Positions 8,300-16,556 of a stretch of 35,073 bases of DNA are shown one piece after another; the stretch's first letter is position 1, and each line of letters begins with the position of its first letter. The notes beneath the pieces are model-generated. The model searched no databases, was not told the origin of the DNA, and was given only the letters and a program-made list of their open reading frames with translations. Location: positions 1 to 35,073 of the forward strand of contig JABDIV010000115.1 of the NCBI GenBank assembly GCA_013003555.1, written 5' to 3'. Source of the stretch: Flavobacteriaceae bacterium (GTDB lineage: Bacteria > Bacteroidota > Bacteroidia > Flavobacteriales > Flavobacteriaceae). The position numbers and the translations under genes are program-made.

Positions 8300-9436
8300 T
8301 CAGATGGATATACAATTTGCTAGAGCACGTTCGTATATCGCTTCATATATCGGAACGATCGAATGGATATCAAATTTTTTCGATTCTTCAATCGCATTTG
8401 CCTTGAACTTATCGAGGCGCTCCTGATCTTTTAAGATATAAAGCGCGTTCTGGGCCATATCTTCAATATCACCAACCTCGCTTAAAAATCCTGAGACACC
8501 GTGCATGTTAACCTCAGGGATTCCTCCGGTATTACTTGAAATAACCGGAACACCCGATGCCATTGCTTCCAAAGCGGCGAGACCGAAACTTTCGGTTTCT
8601 GAAGGAAGAAGGAATAAATCGCTAAAACAAAGTATCTTATCAATTTCACTACTGTTACCGAAGAACATCACCTTATCGGCGATTCCAAGTTTTTCGGTCA
8701 ACATTTCAGCAGGCTCCTTTTCGGGTCCTTCTCCTACCATCATGAGCTTTGCAGGGATCTCTTTCTGGATTTTATAAAATACCTGAATGATATCCTGAAT
8801 CCGCTTTACAGCTCTGAAGTTACTTATGTGCGTTATAATGCGCTCCTCTGGCTCAGCCATCAGATCACGCTGACAATCGGTAAAATGAAATTCATGCTTT
8901 TCGACATCTATAAAATTAGGGACGACGTCGATATCATTTTTTATATCGAACAATCGAAGCGTGTCATCTTTAAGGCTTTGAGATACGGACGTTACCGCAT
9001 CAGATTTATTAATGCTGAAAGTCACGGCCGATTTATAAAAAGGATGACTACCTACCAGGGTTATATCGGTACCGTGCAAGGTGGTTACAATCGGCACTTC
9101 TATCCCTTCTTCATGTAGCATTTTTTTAGCCATATAGGCCGCATAGGCATGCGGTATTGCGTAATGCACATGCAAGACGTCAATCTTGTGCAATTTGACC
9201 ATATCGACCAATTTACTCGATAGGGCAAGCTCGTATGGCTGGTAATGAAAAAGAGGGTAATCAGGGACGTTTACCTCATGAAAATGAACATCGTTGCTAA
9301 TCAACTCCAGACGAACCGGCTGACTGTAGGTGATGAAATGTATTTCATGTCCGCGCTTTGACAATTCGAGGCCCAATTCTGTGGCAACTACGCCGCTTCC
9401 ACCAAAAGTGGGGTAACATACTATTCCTATTTTCAT
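8300..9436 (-). CDS. bshA: N-acetyl-alpha-D-glucosaminyl L-malate synthase BshA
   Basis: This is a 378-residue GT4 retaining glycosyltransferase that joins GlcNAc from UDP-GlcNAc to L-malate, the first step of bacillithiol synthesis. The N-terminal lobe starts MKIGIVCYPTFGGSGVVATELG, with the GGSG loop at 12-15. It has the BshA-type segments HVHYAIPHAYAAYMAKKM and TTLHGTDITLVG. The C-terminal UDP-binding part carries ETESFGLAALEAMASG and PVISSNTGGIPE. Length and start match the family. It begins 6 bp after the stop of the GH3 fusion gene, so the two are co-transcribed. bshB and bshC are not in the window. Assignment is strong. Confidence 0.95.
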   Translation of the reverse strand: MKIGIVCYPTFGGSGVVATELGLELSKRGHEIHFITYSQPVRLELISNDVHFHEVNVPDYPLFHYQPYELALSSKLVDMVKLHKIDVLHVHYAIPHAYAAYMAKKMLHEEGIEVPIVTTLHGTDITLVGSHPFYKSAVTFSINKSDAVTSVSQSLKDDTLRLFDIKNDIDVVPNFIDVEKHEFHFTDCQRDLMAEPEERIITHISNFRAVKRIQDIIQVFYKIQKEIPAKLMMVGEGPEKEPAEMLTEKLGIADKVMFFGNSSEIDKILCFSDLFLLPSETESFGLAALEAMASGVPVISSNTGGIPEVNMHGVSGFLSEVGDIEDMAQNALYILKDQERLDKFKANAIEESKKFDIHSIVPIYEAIYERALANCISI

Positions 9437-9442
9437 AATTGG

Positions 9443-12361
9443 TTAGTCATCTATGGCCTCATATATAAGCCGTTGAATTTCTGTTCTAATATTTTCTCTT
9501 AACAGTCTATTTCTTCCAGCGACGGGATAGGTTCTATTCGCCAGGAAGACATATACAATTTCCTCTTCAGGATCGGCCCAGGCATATGTACCCGTAAACC
9601 CGGAATGGCCAAAACTCGTCATGGAAATACAGCCACAAGTGGGGCCTTGCTCTCCAAGCTGAGGTTTGTCAAATCCAATGCCTCGCCGGTTATCATTCTC
9701 ACAATAATAGCAGCGATTAAATTTATCCATTGTCTGGGTTCTAAAGTAGCGTTTTCCCCCGTAATATCCCTTTTGAAGAAACAATTGCATGATCTTCGCT
9801 ACATCATTAGCATTGCTGAAAACACCTGCATGACCACCTACACCATCCTGCATTGCTGCCCCCATGTCATGAACATATCCTCGTATCTCGCGATATCGAA
9901 AGTAATTATCCATCTCGGTTGGTACAATCTGTGAATCGCTAAAAATAGTATGTGGATTATAGGTGGTGTAATTTGCGCCCATTGGTTTTAAAAATCGCTG
10001 CTGGATCAATTTATCTAATGGTTGGTCGTAATAGGACTCAATATATTTCTTAAGTATGTAATAAGGCAAATCGCTATAGCGATACCGCAATCGACTGAGC
10101 AGATCGCTTTCTTTTATAATTTTCTGAATAGAGTCGGGATAATCTGAACGCAAGTATAAACCGTTTATAACTTCGATGTCAAAGTCTTTGCTTCGTTTAT
10201 TACGATAATAGTCAGGATGCGGCTGCTTGGAAACCGAATCGAGGGTTTCACGGTAGAACGGGATCCACGGCTTTAACTTCGCATAGTGCGAGAGCATTTG
10301 TTTGACCGTAACGTTTTTCTTATTCGAATCTTTATAATCCGGTAAAATCTTTCCCAACTGGGTATCCAATGTCAACGCATTTTTCTCAACGAGTTCCATA
10401 AGTAAAGGCATGGTGCTCAAAATTTTTGTTAAAGAAGCAACATCATAAATATGATCCCATTCAACCGGAGTATTTCCATCGTAGGTATGTTTACCAAAGT
10501 TCTTATTGTAGATAACTTTACCACGCCTGGCTACCAGCAATTGAATGCCCGGTGTCATTTCTGCATCCACTGCATGTTGAGCTACAGAATCAATTCTACT
10601 TAATCGAGCTGAATTCAAACCCACACGCTCCGGAATCGTATAGCCCAGGCGACTTGCAGCAGGAAATTTAATTCCGGTTCCGGCTTTGAAATCATCTCCT
10701 ACCGACACCGGTAAAACACCATGACTCGGTAATGCTCCAAAAATAATCTGCGCAGCTTTATCCTGAGCGATCTCACTGTTTTGATAAGACACCATTATAC
10801 TTTCAAAATTTTCATGAGACTTTAAATCAAGCAAAGCATAGGGCTTTGCAAAAATATTCAGGATGATAGAATTTGTTCTGGCTATCTCATATAACCATAC
10901 CAGATCTTTATCGGCGATCGTATGGCTTTTCCATGGATTGGCATTTGATTTATGGACACCGACAATAACCGTATTGTAGTTGTTAAGCTGATTGATGAGT
11001 TTATCAAGTCGATCGGCCTGGATCCAATGAACTTCAGAATATTTTTTAAGGGTATTATAAAATTGATCACCATCTTCTTCGCCCAGATTAACATACGCAA
11101 TTTTCTTGTTTTCAAGCCGATGCAAAGGCAATTGGTTACCCTTGTTTTTAATAACCGTAATGGCGTGTTCCATAAGGTCTTCATGCAATGCCTGGTCTTT
11201 TATTCGATTGAGATCATCGATAAGATTAAAGACACCAATCGGACGGTATTGATTCAGTCCGACCTTGTATTTTGCTTTTAAAACCTTCTTTACAGAATGA
11301 GCAAGTCGTTCTTCACCGATCTCCCCTGATTCATAGGCTTGCTTTATTTTTGTAATGCCTTGAGAAACATCTTCAGAAATCAACAACATATCATTTCCTG
11401 CCTTAAATGCAGCCAGATCGATATCACCCGATTCGCTGAAATCGGAAACACCTTTCATATTCAGGGCATCTGTAAAAATCAATCCTTTAAACTCAAGGTT
11501 TTCCTTTAGCAGGTCATTCACTACCGCTTTTGAAATGGAAGAGGGATAATTCTGTCGTGCTTCAAGACTGGGAACGTTTAAATGGGCAACCATAACACTC
11601 GCCAAACCTTTGCTTATCAATTTTTTATACGGGTAAATCTCCACAGAGTCTATACGTTGTTTACTAAAGCTAATGGTTGGCAGAGTTTTATGAGAATCCT
11701 TATCAGTATCGCCATGTCCCGGAAAGTGTTTGGCAGTTGCCATTACACCGGCCTGCTGCATGCCTTCCATGAAAGCCAATGCTTTTTCGGTTACATTGTT
11801 GCGGTCCTCGCCAAACGAACGATTACCTATAATAGGGTTATTCGGATTGGTATTTATATCGACAACCGGGGCAAAATTAAAATGCACGCCCATACGCTTG
11901 CTGTGTTCACCGATATATTGTCCGGTTCGTTTAATCAATCCGTTATCCTGTATGGCGCCCAGGGTCATATTCCAAGGAAAAGCATAGGTAGAATCTAACC
12001 GCATATTTAAACCCCATTCGGCATCCATGGCTACAAGAAGAGGCGTTTTTGCAATTGCTTGAAATTCGTTATTCAGTCGCGCCTGCCTTACAGGTCCTCC
12101 TTTTGAAAAAATGATACCACCTATTTTATCCTTTTTTATTCGATCCAGAATTTTTGCTTTGGTCTCATCATCCTGATTGGAAAACACCATGACCATAAAC
12201 AGTTGGCCTATCTTTTCATCGATATTTAAGCTGTTATAAACACTATCCACCCATTTTCTTTGGGCTTCGACATCATAGGATAATAAGGGATCATTCTGGG
12301 CATGAGTAATACCACAAAAAGCAATAAAAACGATCAGGACATGGAGTAATTGTAGACGCAT
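9443..12361 (-). CDS. GH3 beta-N-acetylhexosaminidase fused to a beta-lactamase-like serine hydrolase
   Basis: This is a 972-residue secreted two-enzyme fusion. A signal peptide covers about 1-21 (cleavage near THAQ). The GH3 domain (about 35-390) has the NagZ-type motif KHFPGHGDTDKDSH (211-224), with its Asp/His catalytic dyad, and the nucleophile D298 in FTDALNM. A GH3 C-terminal-like segment follows (about 400-560). The last part (about 580-960) is a class C beta-lactamase/DD-peptidase fold with SLTK (643-646), YSD (762-764) and HSG (919-921). The protein probably trims amino-sugar polymers such as peptidoglycan and acts on a peptide or ester through the serine domain. Such fusions are known in Bacteroidota. 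It heads an operon with bshA. Precise substrates are unknown. Confidence 0.92.
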   Translation of the reverse strand: MRLQLLHVLIVFIAFCGITHAQNDPLLSYDVEAQRKWVDSVYNSLNIDEKIGQLFMVMVFSNQDDETKAKILDRIKKDKIGGIIFSKGGPVRQARLNNEFQAIAKTPLLVAMDAEWGLNMRLDSTYAFPWNMTLGAIQDNGLIKRTGQYIGEHSKRMGVHFNFAPVVDINTNPNNPIIGNRSFGEDRNNVTEKALAFMEGMQQAGVMATAKHFPGHGDTDKDSHKTLPTISFSKQRIDSVEIYPYKKLISKGLASVMVAHLNVPSLEARQNYPSSISKAVVNDLLKENLEFKGLIFTDALNMKGVSDFSESGDIDLAAFKAGNDMLLISEDVSQGITKIKQAYESGEIGEERLAHSVKKVLKAKYKVGLNQYRPIGVFNLIDDLNRIKDQALHEDLMEHAITVIKNKGNQLPLHRLENKKIAYVNLGEEDGDQFYNTLKKYSEVHWIQADRLDKLINQLNNYNTVIVGVHKSNANPWKSHTIADKDLVWLYEIARTNSIILNIFAKPYALLDLKSHENFESIMVSYQNSEIAQDKAAQIIFGALPSHGVLPVSVGDDFKAGTGIKFPAASRLGYTIPERVGLNSARLSRIDSVAQHAVDAEMTPGIQLLVARRGKVIYNKNFGKHTYDGNTPVEWDHIYDVASLTKILSTMPLLMELVEKNALTLDTQLGKILPDYKDSNKKNVTVKQMLSHYAKLKPWIPFYRETLDSVSKQPHPDYYRNKRSKDFDIEVINGLYLRSDYPDSIQKIIKESDLLSRLRYRYSDLPYYILKKYIESYYDQPLDKLIQQRFLKPMGANYTTYNPHTIFSDSQIVPTEMDNYFRYREIRGYVHDMGAAMQDGVGGHAGVFSNANDVAKIMQLFLQKGYYGGKRYFRTQTMDKFNRCYYCENDNRRGIGFDKPQLGEQGPTCGCISMTSFGHSGFTGTYAWADPEEEIVYVFLANRTYPVAGRNRLLRENIRTEIQRLIYEAIDD

Positions 12362-12467
12362 AATTTGGGTTCATTCAGTAATAGAACGAAAAACTATGCC
12401 AAAATAGCATTTTTAGCAGGAAGAAAATTGAACTTTAAGATAGATTTATAAAGAAGGTAATTAACAA

Positions 12468-12953
12468 CTAATTGAGAAAACGGGCATGCCAACTATCTTT
12501 AGCCGGAACTTCCCAAGCATCCTCAAATTCGGCCTTTGATGCCACAAGATTATTAAAGACGATAGTTTCTTTTGAAACAGCCCGATCCTTGGCCATCTTT
12601 TTAAAGTCGGTAAGAGATTTGTACGCAATATACTCGCCTTGCTTATACGATACGTTCATTTTATCCATAAGATCGACTTTAAATTCCTGTTCCAATTGTT
12701 GAATAAAATGAACCGACGCGTCGATTGAACAACCGGTGGCATTATTCAAGTTTTGATTTAATCCAATTACTATAAATCTCTTATATTTAATAAGATAACC
12801 GCTTAGTAAATCACCTCCGTGTGCAGTCCATTGCTCTAAAAATACATCTAAGCGCTGTTTGATTATTTCAATCTCATCTTCGGTAAAAGATCTATTGGCC
12901 TGGTATATCCAAATCCGAGCTGTTTCGGGAAGTACATTAAAATCTACTAGCAT
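12468..12953 (-). CDS. Conserved Bacteroidota protein of unknown function
   Basis: This is a 161-residue soluble protein starting MLVDFNVLPETARIWIYQANRSF. A longer frame to 13040 exists, but it would overlap the CCG-domain gene, and the ATG at 12953 lies 4 bp after that gene's stop. Close relatives in databases are, as I recall, often labelled ABC transporter ATPase. I see no Walker A (GxxxxGK[ST]), Walker B or ABC signature, so that label is not supported. The sequence has a WTAHGG segment (51-56) and alternating strands and helices. Its place at the end of the iron-sulfur gene set suggests a supporting role there. I do not recognise its function. Confidence 0.75.
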   Translation of the reverse strand: MLVDFNVLPETARIWIYQANRSFTEDEIEIIKQRLDVFLEQWTAHGGDLLSGYLIKYKRFIVIGLNQNLNNATGCSIDASVHFIQQLEQEFKVDLMDKMNVSYKQGEYIAYKSLTDFKKMAKDRAVSKETIVFNNLVASKAEFEDAWEVPAKDSWHARFLN

Positions 12954-12957
12954 GGTA

Positions 12958-13749
12958 TTACAAATCTTTAGCTTTAGCAATAAGTTCGGCAACGTCAAGA
13001 ACCTGAACTTGTTCTTCCGCTTCCTTTGCTTTGATACCATCGGTCATCATGGTATTGCAAAACGGACAACCGGCGGCAATAATATCGGGTTTGGTTTGGA
13101 GTGCTTCCTCGGTCCGCTCGATATTTACTTCTTTATCACCGGCTTCAGCTTCTTTAAACATTTGGGCCCCGCCTGCTCCACAACATAAGCCATTCTGCTT
13201 ACATCGCTTCATTTCAATCAGTTCGGCATCCAGTTTTTTGATGAGGTCTCTTGGTGCCTCATAGACATTATTGGCACGCCCCAGGTAGCACGGATCATGA
13301 AAGGTAATGCGCTTGCCTTTGAATGCGCCGCCTTCAATCGTTAAACGGCCGTCATCAATCAATTGTTTCAGGAACTGTGTGTGATGCACGACATTATATG
13401 TTCCGCCAAGATCCGGATATTCATTTTTTAATGTATTAAAACAATGCGGACAGGCGGTTACAACGGTTTTGACTTCATAAGCATTAAGCACTTCGATATT
13501 GGTCATCGCCTGCATTTGAAAGAGAAATTCATTCCCTGCTCGTTTTGCAGGATCGCCCGAACAACTCTCTTCTGTACCCAGGACTGCAAAATCGACCTTA
13601 GCCTGGTTTAATATTTTAACAAAGGCTTTTGTGATCTTCTTTGCCCGATCGTCAAAACTTCCGGCACAACCAACCCAGAACAATACCTCCGGTGATCGCC
13701 CATTCGCCATTAAATCGGCCATAGTTGGCACCTTTATCGAGTCGCTCAT
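12958..13749 (-). CDS. CCG-domain (Fe-S)-binding oxidoreductase subunit, HdrB/GlcF-like
   Basis: This is a 263-residue protein with two cysteine-rich CCG domains like those of HdrB, GlcF and LutA, which hold an unusual iron-sulfur cluster and take part in disulfide or two-electron chemistry. The first half has WVGCAG (C28), CSGDPAKR (C63) and ACPHC (99-103). The second has HDPCYLGR (151-158), LCCGAGG (188-194) and CPFC (228-231). I start it at ATG 13749, one base after the HAD gene's stop, rather than at 13773, which would add eight residues and overlap that gene. It probably works with the membrane 4Fe-4S protein two genes upstream, the two together resembling a split HdrBC/DE unit. The electron donor and acceptor are not evident. 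Confidence 0.88.
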   Translation of the reverse strand: MSDSIKVPTMADLMANGRSPEVLFWVGCAGSFDDRAKKITKAFVKILNQAKVDFAVLGTEESCSGDPAKRAGNEFLFQMQAMTNIEVLNAYEVKTVVTACPHCFNTLKNEYPDLGGTYNVVHHTQFLKQLIDDGRLTIEGGAFKGKRITFHDPCYLGRANNVYEAPRDLIKKLDAELIEMKRCKQNGLCCGAGGAQMFKEAEAGDKEVNIERTEEALQTKPDIIAAGCPFCNTMMTDGIKAKEAEEQVQVLDVAELIAKAKDL

Positions 13750-13750
13750 T

Positions 13751-14200
13751 TTATTCGTGTTTCCCGTCATCAAATACCTGGATGGTCACTTCTTTCGTGA
13801 CTAAATCAGTAAATTTTCCCCTGTAACGCGTCGCTTTAACAAGGTGATTATCGATCCAGTGATAGTTTCCGCCTCTGGGTTTACCCATCAAAAGGCTATG
13901 ATATTTAAAGCCGTGTTTTTTCAGCCAGATCTCGGTATATTCTCGTTGGGCCTCGGTACGCGAGGTAAAGAAACAAATAACATGACCATCGTCATACCAT
14001 TTATTCAGGGTAGTAAGCGCATCGGGATAGACTTTAGCCGTTAGCATGCGTTCCGGTTCTTCATTAGGAATATCGTCGCATATGGTCCCATCGATATCGA
14101 TTAAATAGTTTTTAATTCCAGAGGGTAAAACCGGACTTATATGTTGACCACTTTCTTCAACCTGATCGTGTAATAATTTTTCTACTTCTTCTTTTTTCAT
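13751..14200 (-). CDS. HAD-superfamily phosphatase-like protein
   Basis: This 149-residue protein has HAD motifs in order: DIDGT (35-39, nucleophile and acid/base Asp), FFTSRTE (77-83, motif II), MGKPRGG (105-111, motif III Lys) and WIDN (116-119, a single Asp in the motif IV position). The cap region is small. Database relatives are, as I recall, sometimes named phosphoheptose isomerase, but the protein lacks an isomerase (SIS) domain. It most likely dephosphorylates a small molecule or is a regulatory HAD. It lies between two iron-sulfur genes, 30 bp from one and 1 bp from the other. Its link to electron transfer is not explained by the fold. Confidence 0.8.
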   Translation of the reverse strand: MKKEEVEKLLHDQVEESGQHISPVLPSGIKNYLIDIDGTICDDIPNEEPERMLTAKVYPDALTTLNKWYDDGHVICFFTSRTEAQREYTEIWLKKHGFKYHSLLMGKPRGGNYHWIDNHLVKATRYRGKFTDLVTKEVTIQVFDDGKHE

Positions 14201-14230
14201 TTGTTTCGAATTATATCGAAGTTAATATTT

Positions 14231-15532
14231 TTATTCGTTAGTCCAATTTAAACGGTCCATTTGGTTATACGGCCATGGTGCTCCGTTATTTTCTATATTT
14301 TGCATCATATTATTCAATTCGCTTGGCGCTGCCGATTGTTCCATCACCAAATAACGTCTCATATCCATAATTATTGACAACGGATTGATACTTACAGGGC
14401 AAGCTTCAACACAGGCATTACATGAGGTGCAAGCCCATAACTCCTCCCGTGTGATGTAATCGTCTAGCAATTGTTTTCCATCATCAACAGGAATACCATT
14501 ATTTACAATGGCCGATTTACCACGCTCTTCCAGACGGTCACGCGTATCCATCATTATTTTACGGGGTGATAATTTTTTCCCGGTCTGATTGGCAGGGCAC
14601 TCACTGGTGCATCGACCGCATTCGGTGCAGGTATATGCATTCAATAATTGTATCCAGTTCAAATCGGTAACATCACTCGCGCCGAATTTTTCAGGTTCTG
14701 CTTCATCTTCTGCCGGGGCGGCAAAAGGATCGGCGTTCGGGTCCATCATAAGCTGAACCTCCTTTTTAACCGATTCCAGGTTATCGAATTGCCCTAATGG
14801 CTCCAGGCTTCCGTAGTAAGTGTTTGGAAACGCCAAAAGGATATGCAGGTGCTTCGAATAGTATAGATAGTTTAGAAAACCGAATATCCCAACAATGTGG
14901 GCCCACCATGCAGAACGCTCAATGATATGTAAAGTTTCCGGACTTAAATTTGAAAACCATGGCGCTATAAACTGGCTGATCCAATTTCCACTCCCCATTT
15001 CCTGGAAGGGTAAATCGGTAGCATTCATTACCAGAAATAATCCCATGAGGATCATTTCAAAGTACAGGATATTGTTGGCGTCGTTCTTTGGCCAGTTGGT
15101 CATTTCTGCACTCCAAAATCGCTTTAGGCGAATGATATTCCGTCGAATCCAAAAAAGGACAACTGAAACAAACACCAAAACAGCAAATACCTCGAAGACA
15201 CCTATCAACAGACCATAGGCTGGTCCGATACCCGAAAATATACGATGTGTACCAAAAATACCATCGATGATAATCTCAACAACTTCGATATTGATAATTA
15301 TGAATCCAACATATACGATAAGGTGGAGTAAGGCTGCCACCGGACGTTTTCCCATTTTGCTCTGACCGAGAGCAATTCGGGTCATATTCTTCCATCGTTG
15401 CGATTTGTTGTCAGAAAGATCGATGTCTTTACCAAGTCCGATAATCGTCTTTAAACGTCTGATATTGCGAATAAAAAATCCAACGCCCGCAACCAGGACA
15501 AAGAGAAAGATAATATTGGGTAAATAGGCCAT
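14231..15532 (-). CDS. Membrane 4Fe-4S (Fe-S)-binding oxidoreductase, HdrC/HdrE-like
   Basis: This 433-residue protein has membrane segments at about 5-22, 66-89, 103-128, 155-172 and 208-226, then a soluble ferredoxin-like part. Histidines in or near helices (H70, H212, H228, H230) could bind heme b as in NarI/HdrE-type subunits. Two 4Fe-4S motifs follow: CTECGRCTSECP (302-313) and CTSCNACVEACP (368-379). It probably carries electrons between the quinone pool and the CCG-domain protein encoded downstream. An acidic linker (DEAEPE, 275-280) joins the two halves. It starts 4 bp after the mlaD-like gene stop, so the whole set is likely one operon. Overall fold is secure; the physiological reaction is unknown. 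Confidence 0.88.
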   Translation of the reverse strand: MAYLPNIIFLFVLVAGVGFFIRNIRRLKTIIGLGKDIDLSDNKSQRWKNMTRIALGQSKMGKRPVAALLHLIVYVGFIIINIEVVEIIIDGIFGTHRIFSGIGPAYGLLIGVFEVFAVLVFVSVVLFWIRRNIIRLKRFWSAEMTNWPKNDANNILYFEMILMGLFLVMNATDLPFQEMGSGNWISQFIAPWFSNLSPETLHIIERSAWWAHIVGIFGFLNYLYYSKHLHILLAFPNTYYGSLEPLGQFDNLESVKKEVQLMMDPNADPFAAPAEDEAEPEKFGASDVTDLNWIQLLNAYTCTECGRCTSECPANQTGKKLSPRKIMMDTRDRLEERGKSAIVNNGIPVDDGKQLLDDYITREELWACTSCNACVEACPVSINPLSIIMDMRRYLVMEQSAAPSELNNMMQNIENNGAPWPYNQMDRLNWTNE

Positions 15533-15536
15533 AAAT

Positions 15537-16502
15537 CTAATTATCCTTATCCTTTATTTCGTTGCCATCGGCATCGTACAGTTTCGGTCTTTTTCCGAAC
15601 AAAGAAAAATGCACATAGCGCTTCGGGTTCAACTTCATGTCCTGCAACAATTGCTCTAATTGTTTCGAAGCACCTTCCAGGTTATTATAAAGCCCTTCGT
15701 TTTTGAGTAATTTACCAATCGAGCCTTCTCCGTTTTCAATACTTCCCAGCAGGGCATCGAATTTCCCTACTGTTGTTTCAAGATTATTTATGGTTTGAGC
15801 GAGATTGGCAGACGCAATCGAATCGGTTATGCTAGACAAATTAGACGAAATACGATCGACATTGGTCAAGGTATTATCTATTTTTTCCTCATTCTGCTTT
15901 ATAAGATCATTGATGGAATTTGAGGTGTTTTTAAAGGAACCTATCGTACTGTTTAATTGGGCGATACTCGAACGCAAGTTTGCCTTTGTTTTCTCATCAA
16001 ACACATCATTTATGTTATTGAGAAGCGAATCGGCGCTCACCATCATGGTTTCGATCTTTTCCTGAAGCGGTGTTAACTTTTGATTTAACAGTTCGCTCAA
16101 ACCGGGTTTTAAGGAGCTTTTCAAGGTATCTCCGTTTATAGCCGGATTATCACCGTCAAAGGCAGGAAGAATTGCGATAGCCTTACCACCTATCAGTCCG
16201 TTCTCATACAATTGAGCCTCACTATTTTTTGAAAATTTAAAATCATTATCCAAGAGCAGCATCACTTGTAATTTTCCTTCCAACTCGTTCACAAAACTGA
16301 TCTCCTGAACCCGACCCACCTGGTATCCGTTGATGGTAACGGGAGCGGAGGTATCCAAGCCTTCCACATTATCGAAAACAGCATAGAATCTTCTGGACGA
16401 ATCCAGCAGGTTTTCGCCTTTTAAATAATTGAATAAAAAGATGATGAGTATCAGGCCGGATATGACCAGCGTCGCCGTTTTTACTTCTCTAGAAATCGTC
16501 AA
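15537..16502 (-). CDS. MlaD family (MCE domain) lipid-transport protein
   Basis: This is a 321-residue MCE protein anchored in the inner membrane by one N-terminal helix (about 9-26). The MCE domain follows (about 35-115; FYAVFDNVEGLDTSAPVTINGYQVG). A long helical, coiled-coil-like tail rich in Asn, Ser and Ile extends to about residue 285. Such proteins form rings or tubes that move phospholipids between the inner and outer membranes. The start is TTG at 16502: an in-frame TAA lies nine codons further upstream and no ATG or GTG precedes the membrane helix. A likely promoter is 23 bp upstream. No MlaE or MlaF genes are in the window, so its ABC partners lie elsewhere. Confidence 0.9.
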   Translation of the reverse strand: MTISREVKTATLVISGLILIIFLFNYLKGENLLDSSRRFYAVFDNVEGLDTSAPVTINGYQVGRVQEISFVNELEGKLQVMLLLDNDFKFSKNSEAQLYENGLIGGKAIAILPAFDGDNPAINGDTLKSSLKPGLSELLNQKLTPLQEKIETMMVSADSLLNNINDVFDEKTKANLRSSIAQLNSTIGSFKNTSNSINDLIKQNEEKIDNTLTNVDRISSNLSSITDSIASANLAQTINNLETTVGKFDALLGSIENGEGSIGKLLKNEGLYNNLEGASKQLEQLLQDMKLNPKRYVHFSLFGKRPKLYDADGNEIKDKDN

Positions 16503-16524
16503 TTCGAACGGTATTGGTTCGGGA

Positions 16525-16553
16525 CAAAATTAGCAATTAATTTAAATATTGAA
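16525..16553 (-). promoter_or_regulatory. Candidate flavobacterial-type promoter for the mlaD-like/Fe-S operon
   Basis: On the minus strand TAATTTTG (16532-16525) matches the Bacteroidota -7 consensus TAnnTTTG. TTC, one change from the -33 TTG, lies 18 bases upstream (16553-16551). Transcription from here would begin about 15-20 bases before the TTG start of the mlaD-like gene. The gap to the amidase gene is only 54 bp, so read-through from it is also possible. Confidence 0.4.
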
Positions 16554-16556
16554 CCT

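Noticed and set aside
11582..11998. 138-codon open frame on the plus strand
   Set aside because: It lies wholly antisense to the GH3 domain of the fusion gene, has no family-like motifs and no promoter.
12397..12425. Hairpin ATGC/GCAT with a following T run, upstream of the GH3 fusion gene
   Set aside because: The stem is only four bases with a bulge; it is too weak for a terminator. A TATTTTG on the minus strand there is one base short of the -7 box.
13751..14200. Phosphoheptose isomerase as a name for the HAD gene
   Set aside because: The protein has HAD motifs and no SIS isomerase domain, so the name sometimes used for relatives is not supported.
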